Positions 8,586-17,261 of a stretch of DNA of 64,000 bases are shown here, piece by piece; the first letter of the stretch is position 1, and each line of letters begins with the position of its first letter. Source of the DNA: CAWFQB01 sp965277875 (GTDB lineage Bacteria; Armatimonadota; Chthonomonadetes; Chthonomonadales; Chthonomonadaceae); NCBI GenBank assembly GCA_965277875.1, contig CBDIDV010000002.1, forward strand, positions 5,518,001 to 5,582,000, in the 5' to 3' direction. Below the pieces are notes generated by a model, which saw only the letters and a list, made by a program, of their open reading frames with translations, did no database searches and had not been told where the DNA came from. A program made the translations under genes and the position numbers.

Positions 8586-8689
8586 AATTTGTTACTTGTT
8601 GTTTGTTGTTTGCTGCTTGTTGTTTGTTGAAATGCGCCGCGCTGACCAGTCGGCGCGGTACGCAGGCAACAAGCAGCAAACAACACCTC
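8586..8689. repeat. Stop-hairpin-start word-repeat element
   Basis: This fills the gap between two minus-strand genes. On the minus strand it runs stop, GAGAGGTG, TTGTTTGCTGCTTGTTG, a GC-rich hairpin (CCGCGC/GCGCGG), then CAACAAGCAGCAAACAA and further CAACAAA units up to the next ATG. The two 17-base arms are perfect inverted copies. The same architecture recurs at 51334-51442. Confidence 0.8.
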
Positions 8690-9457
8690 TCAGGCCGCTT
8701 TGCGGACGACGGCGTAGCCGCCCGCGTTGTGGCGGCGCAGTTCGGGATTGGCGTCAATGTGAGCGATCACGTCGTCCAAGGCGAGCAGGCCATTCTCGGC
8801 GGGCGCGACCTCGTCGTACAGGCGCTTGAGGAACCAGTAATCTTCCTCGGTTTCAAGCGCAAGGCGTATTTCCGGGCGAGACAGGCGCGGCGGCGGCGGC
8901 AGATGCGCGCGCTCGAACAGATCGGGCCGCAGGCAGGTATAGGCCGTGACCTGCTCGCGGAAAAATGGCTCATCCGTCAGCTCGGCCACGCGCTCCAGAG
9001 TGCGGACGGGCATGGCCTCACATGCGACTCCGTGTGGCAGGCGGGCCACGGTCACAAGATCCATGCCGCTGTCGTGGGCATACTGCGCGCTCGCCCACAG
9101 CATCCTGGGGTCTACGAGGGGGTGACTGGCCGGACACCGCACCACAAGGCGGGCCTCATACGCATACGCGGTCTGCAGAATGCGGGCCAGAACATCGGTC
9201 TCGCTGCCCTCCACATACGGTATATCCAGGTCAAGGCACGCATGGCGCAAAACCTTGTCCTCATCGCCGCAGGGCAGCGCGACCACAATCGGCCCGCCTA
9301 TATTCGCGGCCTGTACGCGTCTCAGCGTCTGCTCCAGCACGGTCGCTTGTCCGAGCGGCAACAGCGGCTTGCCCGGCAGACGGCTCGCGTTCATACGCGC
9401 CTGAACGACCGTCACGACGCCCAATAAACTCGACGGCAAATTCGACATTTCATCCAT
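8690..9457 (-). CDS. SpsF-like cytidylyltransferase (copy 1)
   Basis: A 255-residue member of the CMP-sugar synthetase-like SpsF family (COG1861). The nucleotide-binding opening VVQARMNASRLPGK is followed by the EGSETDVLARI and RLVVRCPASHPLVDP motifs, which correspond to the metal and sugar-binding strands. By family it would activate an acidic or amino sugar with CTP. The start at 9457 follows GAGGAG (9463-9470) directly; the longer in-frame ATG at 9472 lacks such a site. It is one of three paralogues in this operon. This copy is the most divergent, with ARMNASR where the others have ARMGSSR. It lies downstream of pseI, where a CMP-sugar synthetase would be expected. Confidence 0.8.
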   Translation of the reverse strand: MDEMSNLPSSLLGVVTVVQARMNASRLPGKPLLPLGQATVLEQTLRRVQAANIGGPIVVALPCGDEDKVLRHACLDLDIPYVEGSETDVLARILQTAYAYEARLVVRCPASHPLVDPRMLWASAQYAHDSGMDLVTVARLPHGVACEAMPVRTLERVAELTDEPFFREQVTAYTCLRPDLFERAHLPPPPRLSRPEIRLALETEEDYWFLKRLYDEVAPAENGLLALDDVIAHIDANPELRRHNAGGYAVVRKAA

Positions 9458-9623
9458 GAAATTTCTCCTCAAATGATTTTCAATTGTTTTGCTTTCCCAT
9501 CTGCCGCATCCGTGGGCCGAAGGGGAGCGTTAAGCATTGAGCGTCCATTGACAGTTCGCGCCGATCAGCATTAACCCCGCTGCTGCAACGACACCTTTGA
9601 TGCTCAATACCAATACTTCATGC

Positions 9624-10757
9624 TCACTCAACCATTTCCCATTGCAGGGGCGTCCCGCGCGCAATATCGGCGACCACGGCGCGGCCCAGCACATCATCAA
9701 GGTGGCGCGGCGCAAGGCCGTGGCCGGGGCGGATGATGCGGACGCTGCGCGGCGTCAGCCGCTCGCCCGCCCGCACGTCCTCGACGACGAACAGCGACCG
9801 GCGAAACACAAGGCTCGTCTCTTCCTGCGCGCTGCGGCCCAACTCGGCCCGCCCCAACGCTTTTTCCACGGTACGCACCGCGTCCACCATCTGCCCGAAC
9901 TCCTCCGGTTCCAGAGAAAACGCGCTGTCGGGGCCGGGCAGGTCACGCGAAAGGGTCACATGCTTTTCGATGATGCACGCGCCCAGAGCCACAGCGGCGA
10001 CCGGAACCGCGATGCCCATGCTGTGATCAGACAGGCCGACCGGAACGCCGAACGCCTCAGACAACCGCGCCAGTCCGCGCAGGTGCATGGCTTCGGGCGG
10101 GGCCGGGTACGCGCTGGCGCATTTCAGCAGCGCGATCTCCACACACCCCGCGTCACGCGCCGTCTGCAGCGCGAGGGCGATCTCCTCCTCGGACGCCATG
10201 CCCGTAGACATGATGAGCGGCTTTCCTGTCTGGGCCGCGCGCCGGATAAGCGGCAGGTCTACGATCTCGAAAGAAGCGATTTTATAGGCGGGGATATCCA
10301 GCGCCTGCAAAAAATCCACGGCGTCATGGTCGAAGGGCGAGGAAAACAGGTCTATTTTCAGTTCGCGGGCCAGTTCCTGCAGGGGCTTATGCCATGCGTA
10401 GGGCGTCGCCGCTTCGCCGTACAAGCCGTACAGGGTCTTGCCCGCCCACAGGCTGCCCGCCCCGATCTGAAAGCACGGGCTGGAACAGTCAATCGTCAGG
10501 CTGTCGGGCGTGTACGTTTGCATTTTCACGGCGTCCGCGCCGCAGGCTTTGGCGGCGTGGACGATGCGCGCGGCCTGCGTATAATCCTGCGCGTGATTGG
10601 CGGACATTTCGGCCACGATATACACCGGCTCGCCCGCACCGATACGCCGCCCGTTGATAGAAATAGATGGCGTTGTGTCGAGCGAAATGGAGTTAGATAG
10701 AAGGGAGGTAGGTGGGTTCATAGATGAATTATCGGTAAAACGAATGCGGATGCTCAT
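9624..10757 (-). CDS. pseI: Pseudaminic acid synthase PseI (NeuB family)
   Basis: A 377-residue nonulosonic acid synthase that condenses phosphoenolpyruvate with a 6-deoxy diacetamido hexose. The NeuB core shows EMSANHAQD, AVKMQTYTPDSL, FSSPFD and GLSDHSMG. The YGEAATPYAWHKPL segment is characteristic of PseI rather than NeuB or LegI. An SAF (antifreeze-like) domain closes the protein (SLFVVEDVRAGERLTPRSVRIIRPGHGL). The ATG overlaps the TGA of the upstream formyltransferase gene (ATGA), so translation is probably coupled. About 20 residues precede the usual start; an internal Met (MNPPTS) is a possible alternative. Confidence 0.88.
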   Translation of the reverse strand: MSIRIRFTDNSSMNPPTSLLSNSISLDTTPSISINGRRIGAGEPVYIVAEMSANHAQDYTQAARIVHAAKACGADAVKMQTYTPDSLTIDCSSPCFQIGAGSLWAGKTLYGLYGEAATPYAWHKPLQELARELKIDLFSSPFDHDAVDFLQALDIPAYKIASFEIVDLPLIRRAAQTGKPLIMSTGMASEEEIALALQTARDAGCVEIALLKCASAYPAPPEAMHLRGLARLSEAFGVPVGLSDHSMGIAVPVAAVALGACIIEKHVTLSRDLPGPDSAFSLEPEEFGQMVDAVRTVEKALGRAELGRSAQEETSLVFRRSLFVVEDVRAGERLTPRSVRIIRPGHGLAPRHLDDVLGRAVVADIARGTPLQWEMVE

Positions 10758-11635
10758 TCAGATTGCAGTTGGGACTCGGTCAGCAATTGTAGGCGCAGGT
10801 AGATTTTTTGGCCGTCGTCGTTGAAGTACGCGCCTGCATAGGGGGGGAAGGTACGCGCTCGCAGGAGGTTGAGAACCTGACGGGCCGTAGTCGGGGCGTC
10901 CAGGTCGAGGCAGTCCAACGTGTCCAAATCCGCTTTTTTGTGCGTGGTTCCAATGCCAGGCTGCTGCGCGGAACGGGACGCAGTTCCGGCTCTGAGGCGC
11001 GGCCATGTTTCGCAAAATAGGGACGCGCAAGCCTGTTCGAGACGGGCGTACAGGGTTTTGCCCGTGTCGGTCGGCAGGACGCAGACGGGCCGTTGCGCGA
11101 TGATGTCGCCCGTGTCTACGCCCGCATCTATGTAGTGCAGCGTGACCCCCGACGGCGTACCGTCCACAATACTCCACACGTTCGGGTTCGCGCCCCGATT
11201 ATAGGGCAGCAGGGAGGGATGCAGGTTCACGACGCCCCGCCCGAACAGGTTGAGGAACGACGGACGCAGGATGTAGCCAAAGAAAACGGATATGGCGATA
11301 TCTGCCTGCAAGTCGCGGATGGCTGCTAATGTGGACGGTTCGCGCAGTTTTGAGCCGTCGAAGATGTGCGCGGCGGGCAGGCCGGACAACGCGCGCAGTT
11401 CTTTGCCCTGTCTCGCTTTCCCGTCCGGGTGCAGCACAAGCCCGACAATGGTATCCGCGTCCGCAGGATCGTTGGCACCGTTCCTCTGCGCGGCAGTCAG
11501 GCGCGTATTTGCCTGTGCGCCGACTTTGGGATCCTCCTGAACTTCCTTTGCGCCAATATCGGTCGCCACTTCGCCGCGCAGGTACTTCAATACGTCACAC
11601 GCTGCGGGGCCATTGCCTAGAAAGAGGATGCGCAT
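10754..11635 (-). CDS. Formyltransferase-like protein (probable sugar N-formyltransferase)
   Basis: A 293-residue protein of the methionyl-tRNA/GART formyltransferase fold. The core has ISVFFGYILRPSFLNLF, the folate-site signature NLHPSLLPYNRGANPNVW with the conserved His and Asn, and HYIDAGVDTGDIIAQ containing the catalytic Asp region. Its place between pseG and pseI argues for N-formylation of an amino sugar rather than of initiator tRNA; this is inference. It overlaps pseG by 19 bases and pseI by four. An Ala/Gln-rich insertion at about 25-60 is unusual for the family. Confidence 0.75.
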   Translation of the reverse strand: MRILFLGNGPAACDVLKYLRGEVATDIGAKEVQEDPKVGAQANTRLTAAQRNGANDPADADTIVGLVLHPDGKARQGKELRALSGLPAAHIFDGSKLREPSTLAAIRDLQADIAISVFFGYILRPSFLNLFGRGVVNLHPSLLPYNRGANPNVWSIVDGTPSGVTLHYIDAGVDTGDIIAQRPVCVLPTDTGKTLYARLEQACASLFCETWPRLRAGTASRSAQQPGIGTTHKKADLDTLDCLDLDAPTTARQVLNLLRARTFPPYAGAYFNDDGQKIYLRLQLLTESQLQSE

Positions 11636-12807
11636 AGCGTCTCCCGATTGTCCTGCTCAACGCGGTCATGCGCCAACATTGACCTTTCGTTCTCCGTTTC
11701 TGTCTGCTTCTGTTCATGGCTGTGCAGCAGCATTTGCGATACGACGCGGCCTGCGCCCTCGCCGTCTACAAGCTGCCTGCCCCTTTGCGCCATGCTGTCG
11801 CGGCGGCGGCGGCTGTCAGCCAGATCGCGCACCGCACAGGCCAGGGCGCGGTTGGTCAGGGCCGTATGCCAGCCCAGGTTATGAACCGTTCCCGCCGCGT
11901 CCAGGGCATCGGCGATCTGTACCTGATTGTCGGCCAGCACGAGGGCCACGGCGGGCGTCTGCATATAGGCCAATTCCAGCGTGGTCGTGCCGGCGGCGGC
12001 CACGGCCACATCCGCCCATGCCATCAGGGCCGGCATGTCGTCGGGGGCGATCACCAGCTTCATGTCGCGCCCGCACTGCGCCACGGTCTCGCGCAGGCTT
12101 TCCAGGTGCGGGTTGCCCGGCCCCACAACCACCTTGACCGCGAAATTCTGGCCGCGCCACGAACTCAGCGCCTGTATCACCTTGCGGGCCGCGTTGTCGG
12201 GGTCCGTGCCGCCCAATGTGACAAGGACGTTCTGCCCGCTTTGCGGAACGTCGCGCCGCCATGCGCGCCAGTCGGCGAACTCCGGGCGCAGCAGGGCGTA
12301 GCGCGTGCCGCGCAGCAGTCTGGTACGCGGGGCGCAGCGATAGGTGAGAGCGTGGGCGTAGATGTTCTGGTTAAGCACGATGTCGGCATGGTAACGCGGT
12401 TGGTGCGCCATATCATCCAGCACAAGCAGGCGCGTACCGGACTGCTGAATCGCCTGCTGATAATCGGGCGCGAAATGGTAGCCGTCCAGCACGGCCCAGG
12501 CGGGACGAACCTGTTCCAGGAGGGCGAGGGTCTGTCTGAGGTCATCAGCATGAGGATAGGGGGCGCGTATATCCAAACGTTTAATGTTCAGCGCGTCAAT
12601 GCGGACGCGCAATGTCGCGCTGTCGCAGTATGTGGCGAAAACCACGCGCCCGCCCCGCGCCTGCCACGCCTGCGCCAGAGCCAGCGCGCGCATCACATGC
12701 CCGCTGCCCATCTGCCGCGTCGCGTCCGCCCGCAGAAACAGCGTCCGATTTGCCGCCGGGTCTGTGACCGCATCCGAATTAGGGTTGGAAATAGTGTCCG
12801 CCATCAT
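11617..12807 (-). CDS. pseG: PseG, UDP-sugar hydrolase of pseudaminic acid pathway
   Basis: A 396-residue GT-B-fold hydrolase that removes UDP from UDP-2,4-diacetamido-2,4,6-trideoxyhexose before the PseI step. The family hallmark RADATRQMGSGHVMR (26-40) is followed by AVLDGYHF, VLDDMAHQPRYHADIVLNQN, VLVTLGGTDPDN and the donor-site segment AAAGTTTLELAYMQTPAVAL. The C-terminal ~40 residues (HSHEQKQTETENERSM and on) are hydrophilic and not part of the family core. It overlaps the formyltransferase gene, so the three genes pseG, formyltransferase and pseI form a translationally coupled block. Confidence 0.85.
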   Translation of the reverse strand: MMADTISNPNSDAVTDPAANRTLFLRADATRQMGSGHVMRALALAQAWQARGGRVVFATYCDSATLRVRIDALNIKRLDIRAPYPHADDLRQTLALLEQVRPAWAVLDGYHFAPDYQQAIQQSGTRLLVLDDMAHQPRYHADIVLNQNIYAHALTYRCAPRTRLLRGTRYALLRPEFADWRAWRRDVPQSGQNVLVTLGGTDPDNAARKVIQALSSWRGQNFAVKVVVGPGNPHLESLRETVAQCGRDMKLVIAPDDMPALMAWADVAVAAAGTTTLELAYMQTPAVALVLADNQVQIADALDAAGTVHNLGWHTALTNRALACAVRDLADSRRRRDSMAQRGRQLVDGEGAGRVVSQMLLHSHEQKQTETENERSMLAHDRVEQDNRETLCASSF

Positions 12808-12856
12808 ACGCCTTAACCCCCTGCCCCATTTTCCATTGTGATTGTAAACGGCTTAA

Positions 12857-12883
12857 TTTGCGTTTATTCGCGTTCATTTGCGG
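12857..12883. repeat. TTTGCG/TTCGCG word repeat between genes
   Basis: Three near-identical ten-base units (TTTGCGTTTA, TTCGCGTTCA, TTTGCGG) lie between the aminotransferase stop and the pseG start. No arm of opposite orientation is visible nearby. Confidence 0.6.
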
Positions 12884-12889
12884 CTGAAC

Positions 12890-14359
12890 CTACGCCAGCC
12901 GCTGAAATCCCGCGTGCGCGACCGGGCCGCGCAACTGCGTCTCGACGGTCTGCGTGTTAATGGCGCGAGCCAGCAGGCCGAATACCTCGTCCAGTGCGGC
13001 AAGATACGCGTCAATGTCGCTCTTCTGATGGGCATACGTGACGTAAAACGCGCCCCCGGCCAGAAAGCCCCTGTCCAGCAGCATCTGCGTGTATAATGTG
13101 CGGATCGCCTGCCCGTTTGGATAATCAAAGCGCAGGGTGCTGAGGGGCGGGATGCCGCCGACCGCGATTTGCAGATGATGCGCGTTTGCCGCCTGCCGCC
13201 AGCCGTTCTGAACCTGCGTCCCGATGGCGCACAGGTGGACGGGGACGTTCAAGGCTCGGTGCTTGCGCAGGGTGGCAAGAGCGGCGGCGGGGCCGATGCG
13301 CTCCGTCCAGTACGTGCTGCTGATGAACGTAGACTGCGCGGCCTGCATCCACTGTTCGCGCCCCAGCACGGCGGCGAACGCGTAGCCGTTGCTGATGGCC
13401 TTGGCGAACACGGCCATATCGGGGTACACGCCCGTAGTAAGATGGATGCCGCCCGTATTCAAGCGAAAGCCCGCTGTGGACTCATCGAAGACAAGCGCGG
13501 CCCCGATCTCATCGGCGATCTGCCGCACACCCTCCAGAAAACCGGGCAGGGGCTGCTGCCCGCGCATTGGCTCCATCACAATCGCCGCGATTTCGCCTCG
13601 ATTGGCCTGTATGAGCGCTTTCAACTCATCTAACGCATTATAATGAAAGGGCAGCACAAGCCCCGCCAGCGCACCCGGCACACCCGCCGGGTCCAGTCCC
13701 GACAGCAAATGCGCCGCCAATGCGTTTCCACTCGGAGTCGCATCGGCAAGGGACGTAGTGGCGCGTTCGTCCTGTCCTTTGACTTCCAGATTGGCGCTGA
13801 GATACCAGTCGTGCCAGCCGTGGTAGCCGCAAAACGCGATTTTGTCCCGTTTGGTGCGGGCGCGGGCGATGCGAACCGCGACCGCAACCGCCTCGCCGCC
13901 CGAACGCACAAACCGCGCCATGTCGGCCCATGTATGCAGTTCGCACAACAGTTCGGCCAGTTCCACCTCTTCGGGGCAGTTGAGCGTGGACATCGAGCCG
14001 TTGTCCACGGCCTGATGTACGGCCCTATTTACGTCCGGGTCGGCATGTCCCAGCACACACGCGCCCACGCCGTTCAAACTCATATCCAGATAGCGATTGC
14101 CGTCCAGATCCCACACATGCGCGCCCTCGGCCCGACTGTAATAGTTCGGCCAGCCTCCCGGCAGGAACATTTCGGGCCGCTTGGAAAGCAGCTGCGTTCC
14201 GCCCGGAATGCGGCAGCAAGCCCTCTGATAGAGCCGCTCACCGGTCGTTGTCTGTCGCTCGCCGACTGTCATTTGATGAGGAAAGAAAGGTAGGGCATGG
14301 TCTTCCTCTGTATGGATAATTTCTGTGTGAATGGTGTCAAGAAGCGTGTGCGTGGACAT
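12890..14359 (-). CDS. Class III (glutamate-1-semialdehyde aminomutase-like) aminotransferase
   Basis: A 489-residue PLP enzyme. The class III landmarks are present: VWDLDGNRYLDMSLNGVG, FVRSGGEAVAVAVRIARA for phosphate binding, FCGYHGWHDW, IVMEPMRGQQPLPGFL, LVFDESTAGFRLNTGG with the cofactor Asp, and FAKAISNGYA with the Schiff-base lysine. Such enzymes recur beside SpsF-like cytidylyltransferases in spore-coat and flagellar glycan loci, where they are thought to install an amino group on a sugar or a linked acid. Haem biosynthesis is unlikely in this setting. About 30 weakly conserved residues precede the core, so a later Met (Met30) could be the true start. Confidence 0.82.
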   Translation of the reverse strand: MSTHTLLDTIHTEIIHTEEDHALPFFPHQMTVGERQTTTGERLYQRACCRIPGGTQLLSKRPEMFLPGGWPNYYSRAEGAHVWDLDGNRYLDMSLNGVGACVLGHADPDVNRAVHQAVDNGSMSTLNCPEEVELAELLCELHTWADMARFVRSGGEAVAVAVRIARARTKRDKIAFCGYHGWHDWYLSANLEVKGQDERATTSLADATPSGNALAAHLLSGLDPAGVPGALAGLVLPFHYNALDELKALIQANRGEIAAIVMEPMRGQQPLPGFLEGVRQIADEIGAALVFDESTAGFRLNTGGIHLTTGVYPDMAVFAKAISNGYAFAAVLGREQWMQAAQSTFISSTYWTERIGPAAALATLRKHRALNVPVHLCAIGTQVQNGWRQAANAHHLQIAVGGIPPLSTLRFDYPNGQAIRTLYTQMLLDRGFLAGGAFYVTYAHQKSDIDAYLAALDEVFGLLARAINTQTVETQLRGPVAHAGFQRLA

Positions 14360-14404
14360 ACAGCCTGCTTTCCTTTAGATAGGGGCGAACATAATGTCTA
14401 TTCA

Positions 14405-14567
14405 CCCGTAGGGCGACTCATATTGTCCTCCGCCGCTCTTCCGCCCTCGTCTCATCTTCCGCTCTCGTCTTGTCTTCGGGATCGCGGCAATGAACCGGGT
14501 CGCTAAAGGGGCCGGGTTGCGGCGCAGTTGTGAGATCGGCGGGGGACAAGCACCCGCCCTACGGGTT
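14405..14567. repeat. Intergenic repeats: GTAGGGC inverted pair and TCTTCCGC direct pair
   Basis: ACCCGTAGGGC (14405-14415) reappears inverted as GCCCTACGGGT (14557-14567). Between them sit a direct repeat TCTTCCGCYCTCGTCT (14437-14452 and 14455-14470) and a small self-pairing unit GGCGGG/CCCGCC (14538-14558). The stretch separates two genes of the same operon and contains no supported gene. Confidence 0.55.
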
Positions 14568-14592
14568 TGGATGTACCAGACAGGCAACAAAC

Positions 14593-15486
14593 TTACGCCG
14601 CCTTGCGGTCGGCTTCCAGCGAGCGCAGGTAGCCCAGGTTGCGCGGAATTTGACCGTTGATCTGGTGCAGATGCGGATTGTCGCGCAGGAGGGTCAGTAC
14701 GTCGTTCATGCCGAAGTGCGAGGTGTGCATGGCATGGTAAATGGCGCGGACAAAAGCGAGGTCGGCCAGTTCGTCCACGGTCCAGCGCAGGTGCGAGGCG
14801 TCGTTTGCCTGCGCCACATTGGCGGTGCGAAACCCGGCCTGTCCCGTTCGCAGGTACGGCGTGACGTGTTCGCGCTCGGACGGCAGCCGCGCCTCGCGCC
14901 AGGCGCGTTCCAGGGCCGCAGTCGTAAACACCTCGGTATCCACGCCGTCGGGATACGTGGGCGGGTCAATGTTGGACACATAATCGAACGTTCCGCGCCC
15001 GAAAGCCGCGATCACGCTGTCAATCACCTGCGCGTCGTGCAGGGGGCAGTCGGCAGTCAGGCGCACAACGACATCGGCGTTCGCGTGCTGCGCGGCCTGA
15101 TGGTAGCGGTCGAGAACGTCGGTCTCGCTGCCCCGAAAACAGGCGATGTCATGCCAGAAACAGTAGCCCGCGATGGCGTTGTCGCTCGCGTGGGTAGACG
15201 TGGCGATGATCACCTGATCCAGCAGACTGGCCTTCCGCGCCCTCGCAACGACGTGCGACAGCATGGGCAGGCCGGCAATCTTCTGCATCACCTTGCCCGG
15301 CAAACGCGATGACCCCATACGCGCCTGAATGATAGCGACGGTACGCGGGCGTCGCGCCTGCGTCACGGTATGGGACGCATTTTCCGACACCTGCCGTTCT
15401 CCCGCCGCGTCCGTAATGTGCAGGGGCAAAATAGCGTTATCAGCTTTTGATGTATTATCGTCGTTCGTAGGGGCAGATGTCATCAC
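14593..15486 (-). CDS. SpsF-like cytidylyltransferase (copy 2)
   Basis: A 297-residue SpsF/CMP-sugar synthetase-like protein. The core starts near residue 48 with VAIIQARMGSSRLPGK, followed by IIATSTHASDN, FRGSETDVLDRY and VVVRLTADCPLHDAQVID. The first ~45 residues are hydrophilic and outside the family core; the start may lie nearer the core, but the chosen ATG overlaps the upstream Gfo/Idh stop by four bases, which suggests coupling. It is the closest partner of the class III aminotransferase that follows. Activation of a sugar with CTP is the family expectation; the substrate is not identifiable. Confidence 0.8.
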   Translation of the reverse strand: MMTSAPTNDDNTSKADNAILPLHITDAAGERQVSENASHTVTQARRPRTVAIIQARMGSSRLPGKVMQKIAGLPMLSHVVARARKASLLDQVIIATSTHASDNAIAGYCFWHDIACFRGSETDVLDRYHQAAQHANADVVVRLTADCPLHDAQVIDSVIAAFGRGTFDYVSNIDPPTYPDGVDTEVFTTAALERAWREARLPSEREHVTPYLRTGQAGFRTANVAQANDASHLRWTVDELADLAFVRAIYHAMHTSHFGMNDVLTLLRDNPHLHQINGQIPRNLGYLRSLEADRKAA

Positions 15487-16619
15487 GCGGCTCCTTGCAG
15501 ACGCTGTTTCACGCCGTGTTCGCCGTCCGAGGCAGGGTTCAGGTCGGAAATTTTAGAAGGGAATGACACTGTATCGGACGATTGACGGCGGGCCTGCAGG
15601 GCGATTTGCAGTGTCTGCATAGCATTCGCGACAGGATTGAAGGTGGGCGCGTTGTTTTGAACGCAATGCAGGAAATAGGCCAATTCGTCCATATACATCC
15701 GGTTTACAGTCCAGCCTTCGGGCTGCGCGCAGGTTTCAATCGTCTGGCCGTCCGTCCCGATGTGTACGGCCAGCCCGCTCGTGAAATACCAGCGAAGCGT
15801 CCCGTTGCTGCCGATGACCTCTATACTGCGCTCGTAATCGCGCTGCACAAAATTAAGATGCACGCTGCTGATCGCGCCGCTTATGTGGGCCAGCAGCAGT
15901 TCGGCCATACCGTCGGTCTCAAGTCCAAGCGACATGGCGGGGCGTACCAGAGCGCTGTGCAGGCGGGCGGGGCCGAGCAGCCACAGGGCCAGATCCAATT
16001 CGTGGATGCAGTCCAAAATCGCGCCGCCGTGCTGCGGGGACGCGCTGTAACTAAGGGCGTAATCCTGGTGCGGACGCCACGAGGGCAGGTACGATCCGGT
16101 ATGCAGGCGCGCGCTCAACACCTCGCCGATCACGCCCTCTTCGAGCCAGCGCTTGATCTGTGCGGGGCCGGGATGAAAGCGCATATTGCAGCCGACTAAA
16201 GTAGTTAAATTGCGGGCGTGTGCCAGTCCCTGCAACTCGTCCAGACCGCTCAGAGTGTGCGCGACGGGCTTTTCAATAAACAGGGCTGCGCCGGGTCCCG
16301 CGCTCGCGGCGGCAATCGCGCAGGGCGTGTGCAGGTGCGAGGGCGTACAGATCAGGGCAATGTCGGGGCGGGTGTCCCACAAATCCTGTATGCGCCGCGC
16401 CACGGTCGCCCCGAATGCCAGCCCCGCTTCCTGTCGCGCGCTCGCGGACACGTCGTACACGCAAACCTCGACGGGATTGTCAACCGTCAACTGCCGCAAA
16501 TTTGCCAGATGCCGGCGCCCGATTGAGCCGCAGCCTGCAATCGCCACGCGCAGCGGCGCGCGCGTCTCACGCATAGTCGCGCCGCCTGTTTCGCTGTCTG
16601 TACCGGCCTGCATTCTCAC
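15483..16619 (-). CDS. Gfo/Idh/MocA-family oxidoreductase (copy 1)
   Basis: A 378-residue NAD(P)-dependent sugar oxidoreductase. The Rossmann motif VAIAGCGSIGRRHLANL is near residues 25-41, the family EKP signature is at LFIEKPVAH, and the C-terminal dimerisation domain includes GGAILDCIHELDLALWLLG with the catalytic-region Asp and His. Its substrate is probably a nucleotide sugar or free sugar acid made in the operon; oxidation or reduction at C3 or C4 is typical. It is coupled by ATGA overlaps to genes on both sides (the acetyltransferase upstream, SpsF copy 2 downstream). Confidence 0.82.
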   Translation of the reverse strand: MRMQAGTDSETGGATMRETRAPLRVAIAGCGSIGRRHLANLRQLTVDNPVEVCVYDVSASARQEAGLAFGATVARRIQDLWDTRPDIALICTPSHLHTPCAIAAASAGPGAALFIEKPVAHTLSGLDELQGLAHARNLTTLVGCNMRFHPGPAQIKRWLEEGVIGEVLSARLHTGSYLPSWRPHQDYALSYSASPQHGGAILDCIHELDLALWLLGPARLHSALVRPAMSLGLETDGMAELLLAHISGAISSVHLNFVQRDYERSIEVIGSNGTLRWYFTSGLAVHIGTDGQTIETCAQPEGWTVNRMYMDELAYFLHCVQNNAPTFNPVANAMQTLQIALQARRQSSDTVSFPSKISDLNPASDGEHGVKQRLQGAA

Positions 16620-17254
16620 CCCGCTTCCGCCTGTGCTTTCTGCGTTGTTAAATCTTGTGGCGCTGAACTCTGGACAAGTTCTCTTTGCAAATCTGTGCGA
16701 AACAGGGTGGCATAAACGACATCTACGGCTATGCCCTCAAACATCATCTGCTGTTGGCGCGTACCGTCGGGCGTCATGCCCGCCCGCTGAATCAGCTTCA
16801 GCATGGGCAGATTCACGCTCAGCGTTCCCGCCGTGATTTTGTGCAGGCCGAGTTCGCACAGCAAATACCGGCAAACGGCTGTCCATGCTTCCAGGCCATA
16901 ACCCCGCCCCCACGCGTCTTGTTCGCCGAGCAGTATGCCCACATCGGCGGTTCCGTTGGGGACGTCCACATACGCGTTGATGTTGCCGATGTGTGTCCCG
17001 CCAAACTGTTCGGGCGAAGCTGGGCCGATCATCTCGGATACGACAATAGCCCAAAAATGGTGTGGCGTGTCGTGGAAACTTTGGAGGTAAGCGCGGCACG
17101 AGTCGAGCGTATGCGTTACGTGCCGCTGCTCGCTATACCGCACTATCGCTGGATTATTAAGCCAGCCGACATAACGCGGCGTCAGATGCTCCTCGCTGAA
17201 AGGAGCGATGTGCAGGCGCGGCGTGACGATGCTATGGTTTGTCTTACTTTGCAT
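16616..17254 (-). CDS. GNAT acetyltransferase, RimJ/RimL-PseH-like (copy 1)
   Basis: A 212-residue GNAT-fold acetyltransferase. TPRLHIAPFSEEHLTPRYVGWLNNP and the acetyl-CoA loop region DAWGRGYGLEAWTAVCRYLL mark the fold. In nonulosonic acid operons such proteins (PseH-like) N-acetylate the 4-amino group of a UDP-sugar. I chose the ATG at 17254 (MQSK); the open frame runs 25 codons further but that part overlaps the upstream gene. The start lies seven bases past the stop of the preceding GT-B-like gene, and the stop overlaps the Gfo/Idh start. Confidence 0.75.
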   Translation of the reverse strand: MQSKTNHSIVTPRLHIAPFSEEHLTPRYVGWLNNPAIVRYSEQRHVTHTLDSCRAYLQSFHDTPHHFWAIVVSEMIGPASPEQFGGTHIGNINAYVDVPNGTADVGILLGEQDAWGRGYGLEAWTAVCRYLLCELGLHKITAGTLSVNLPMLKLIQRAGMTPDGTRQQQMMFEGIAVDVVYATLFRTDLQRELVQSSAPQDLTTQKAQAEAG

Positions 17255-17261
17255 GAAGTTT

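Noticed and set aside
10754..11635. Methionyl-tRNA formyltransferase (fmt)
   Set aside because: The fold matches, but it overlaps pseG and pseI and no def gene is nearby, so a sugar formyltransferase is more likely.
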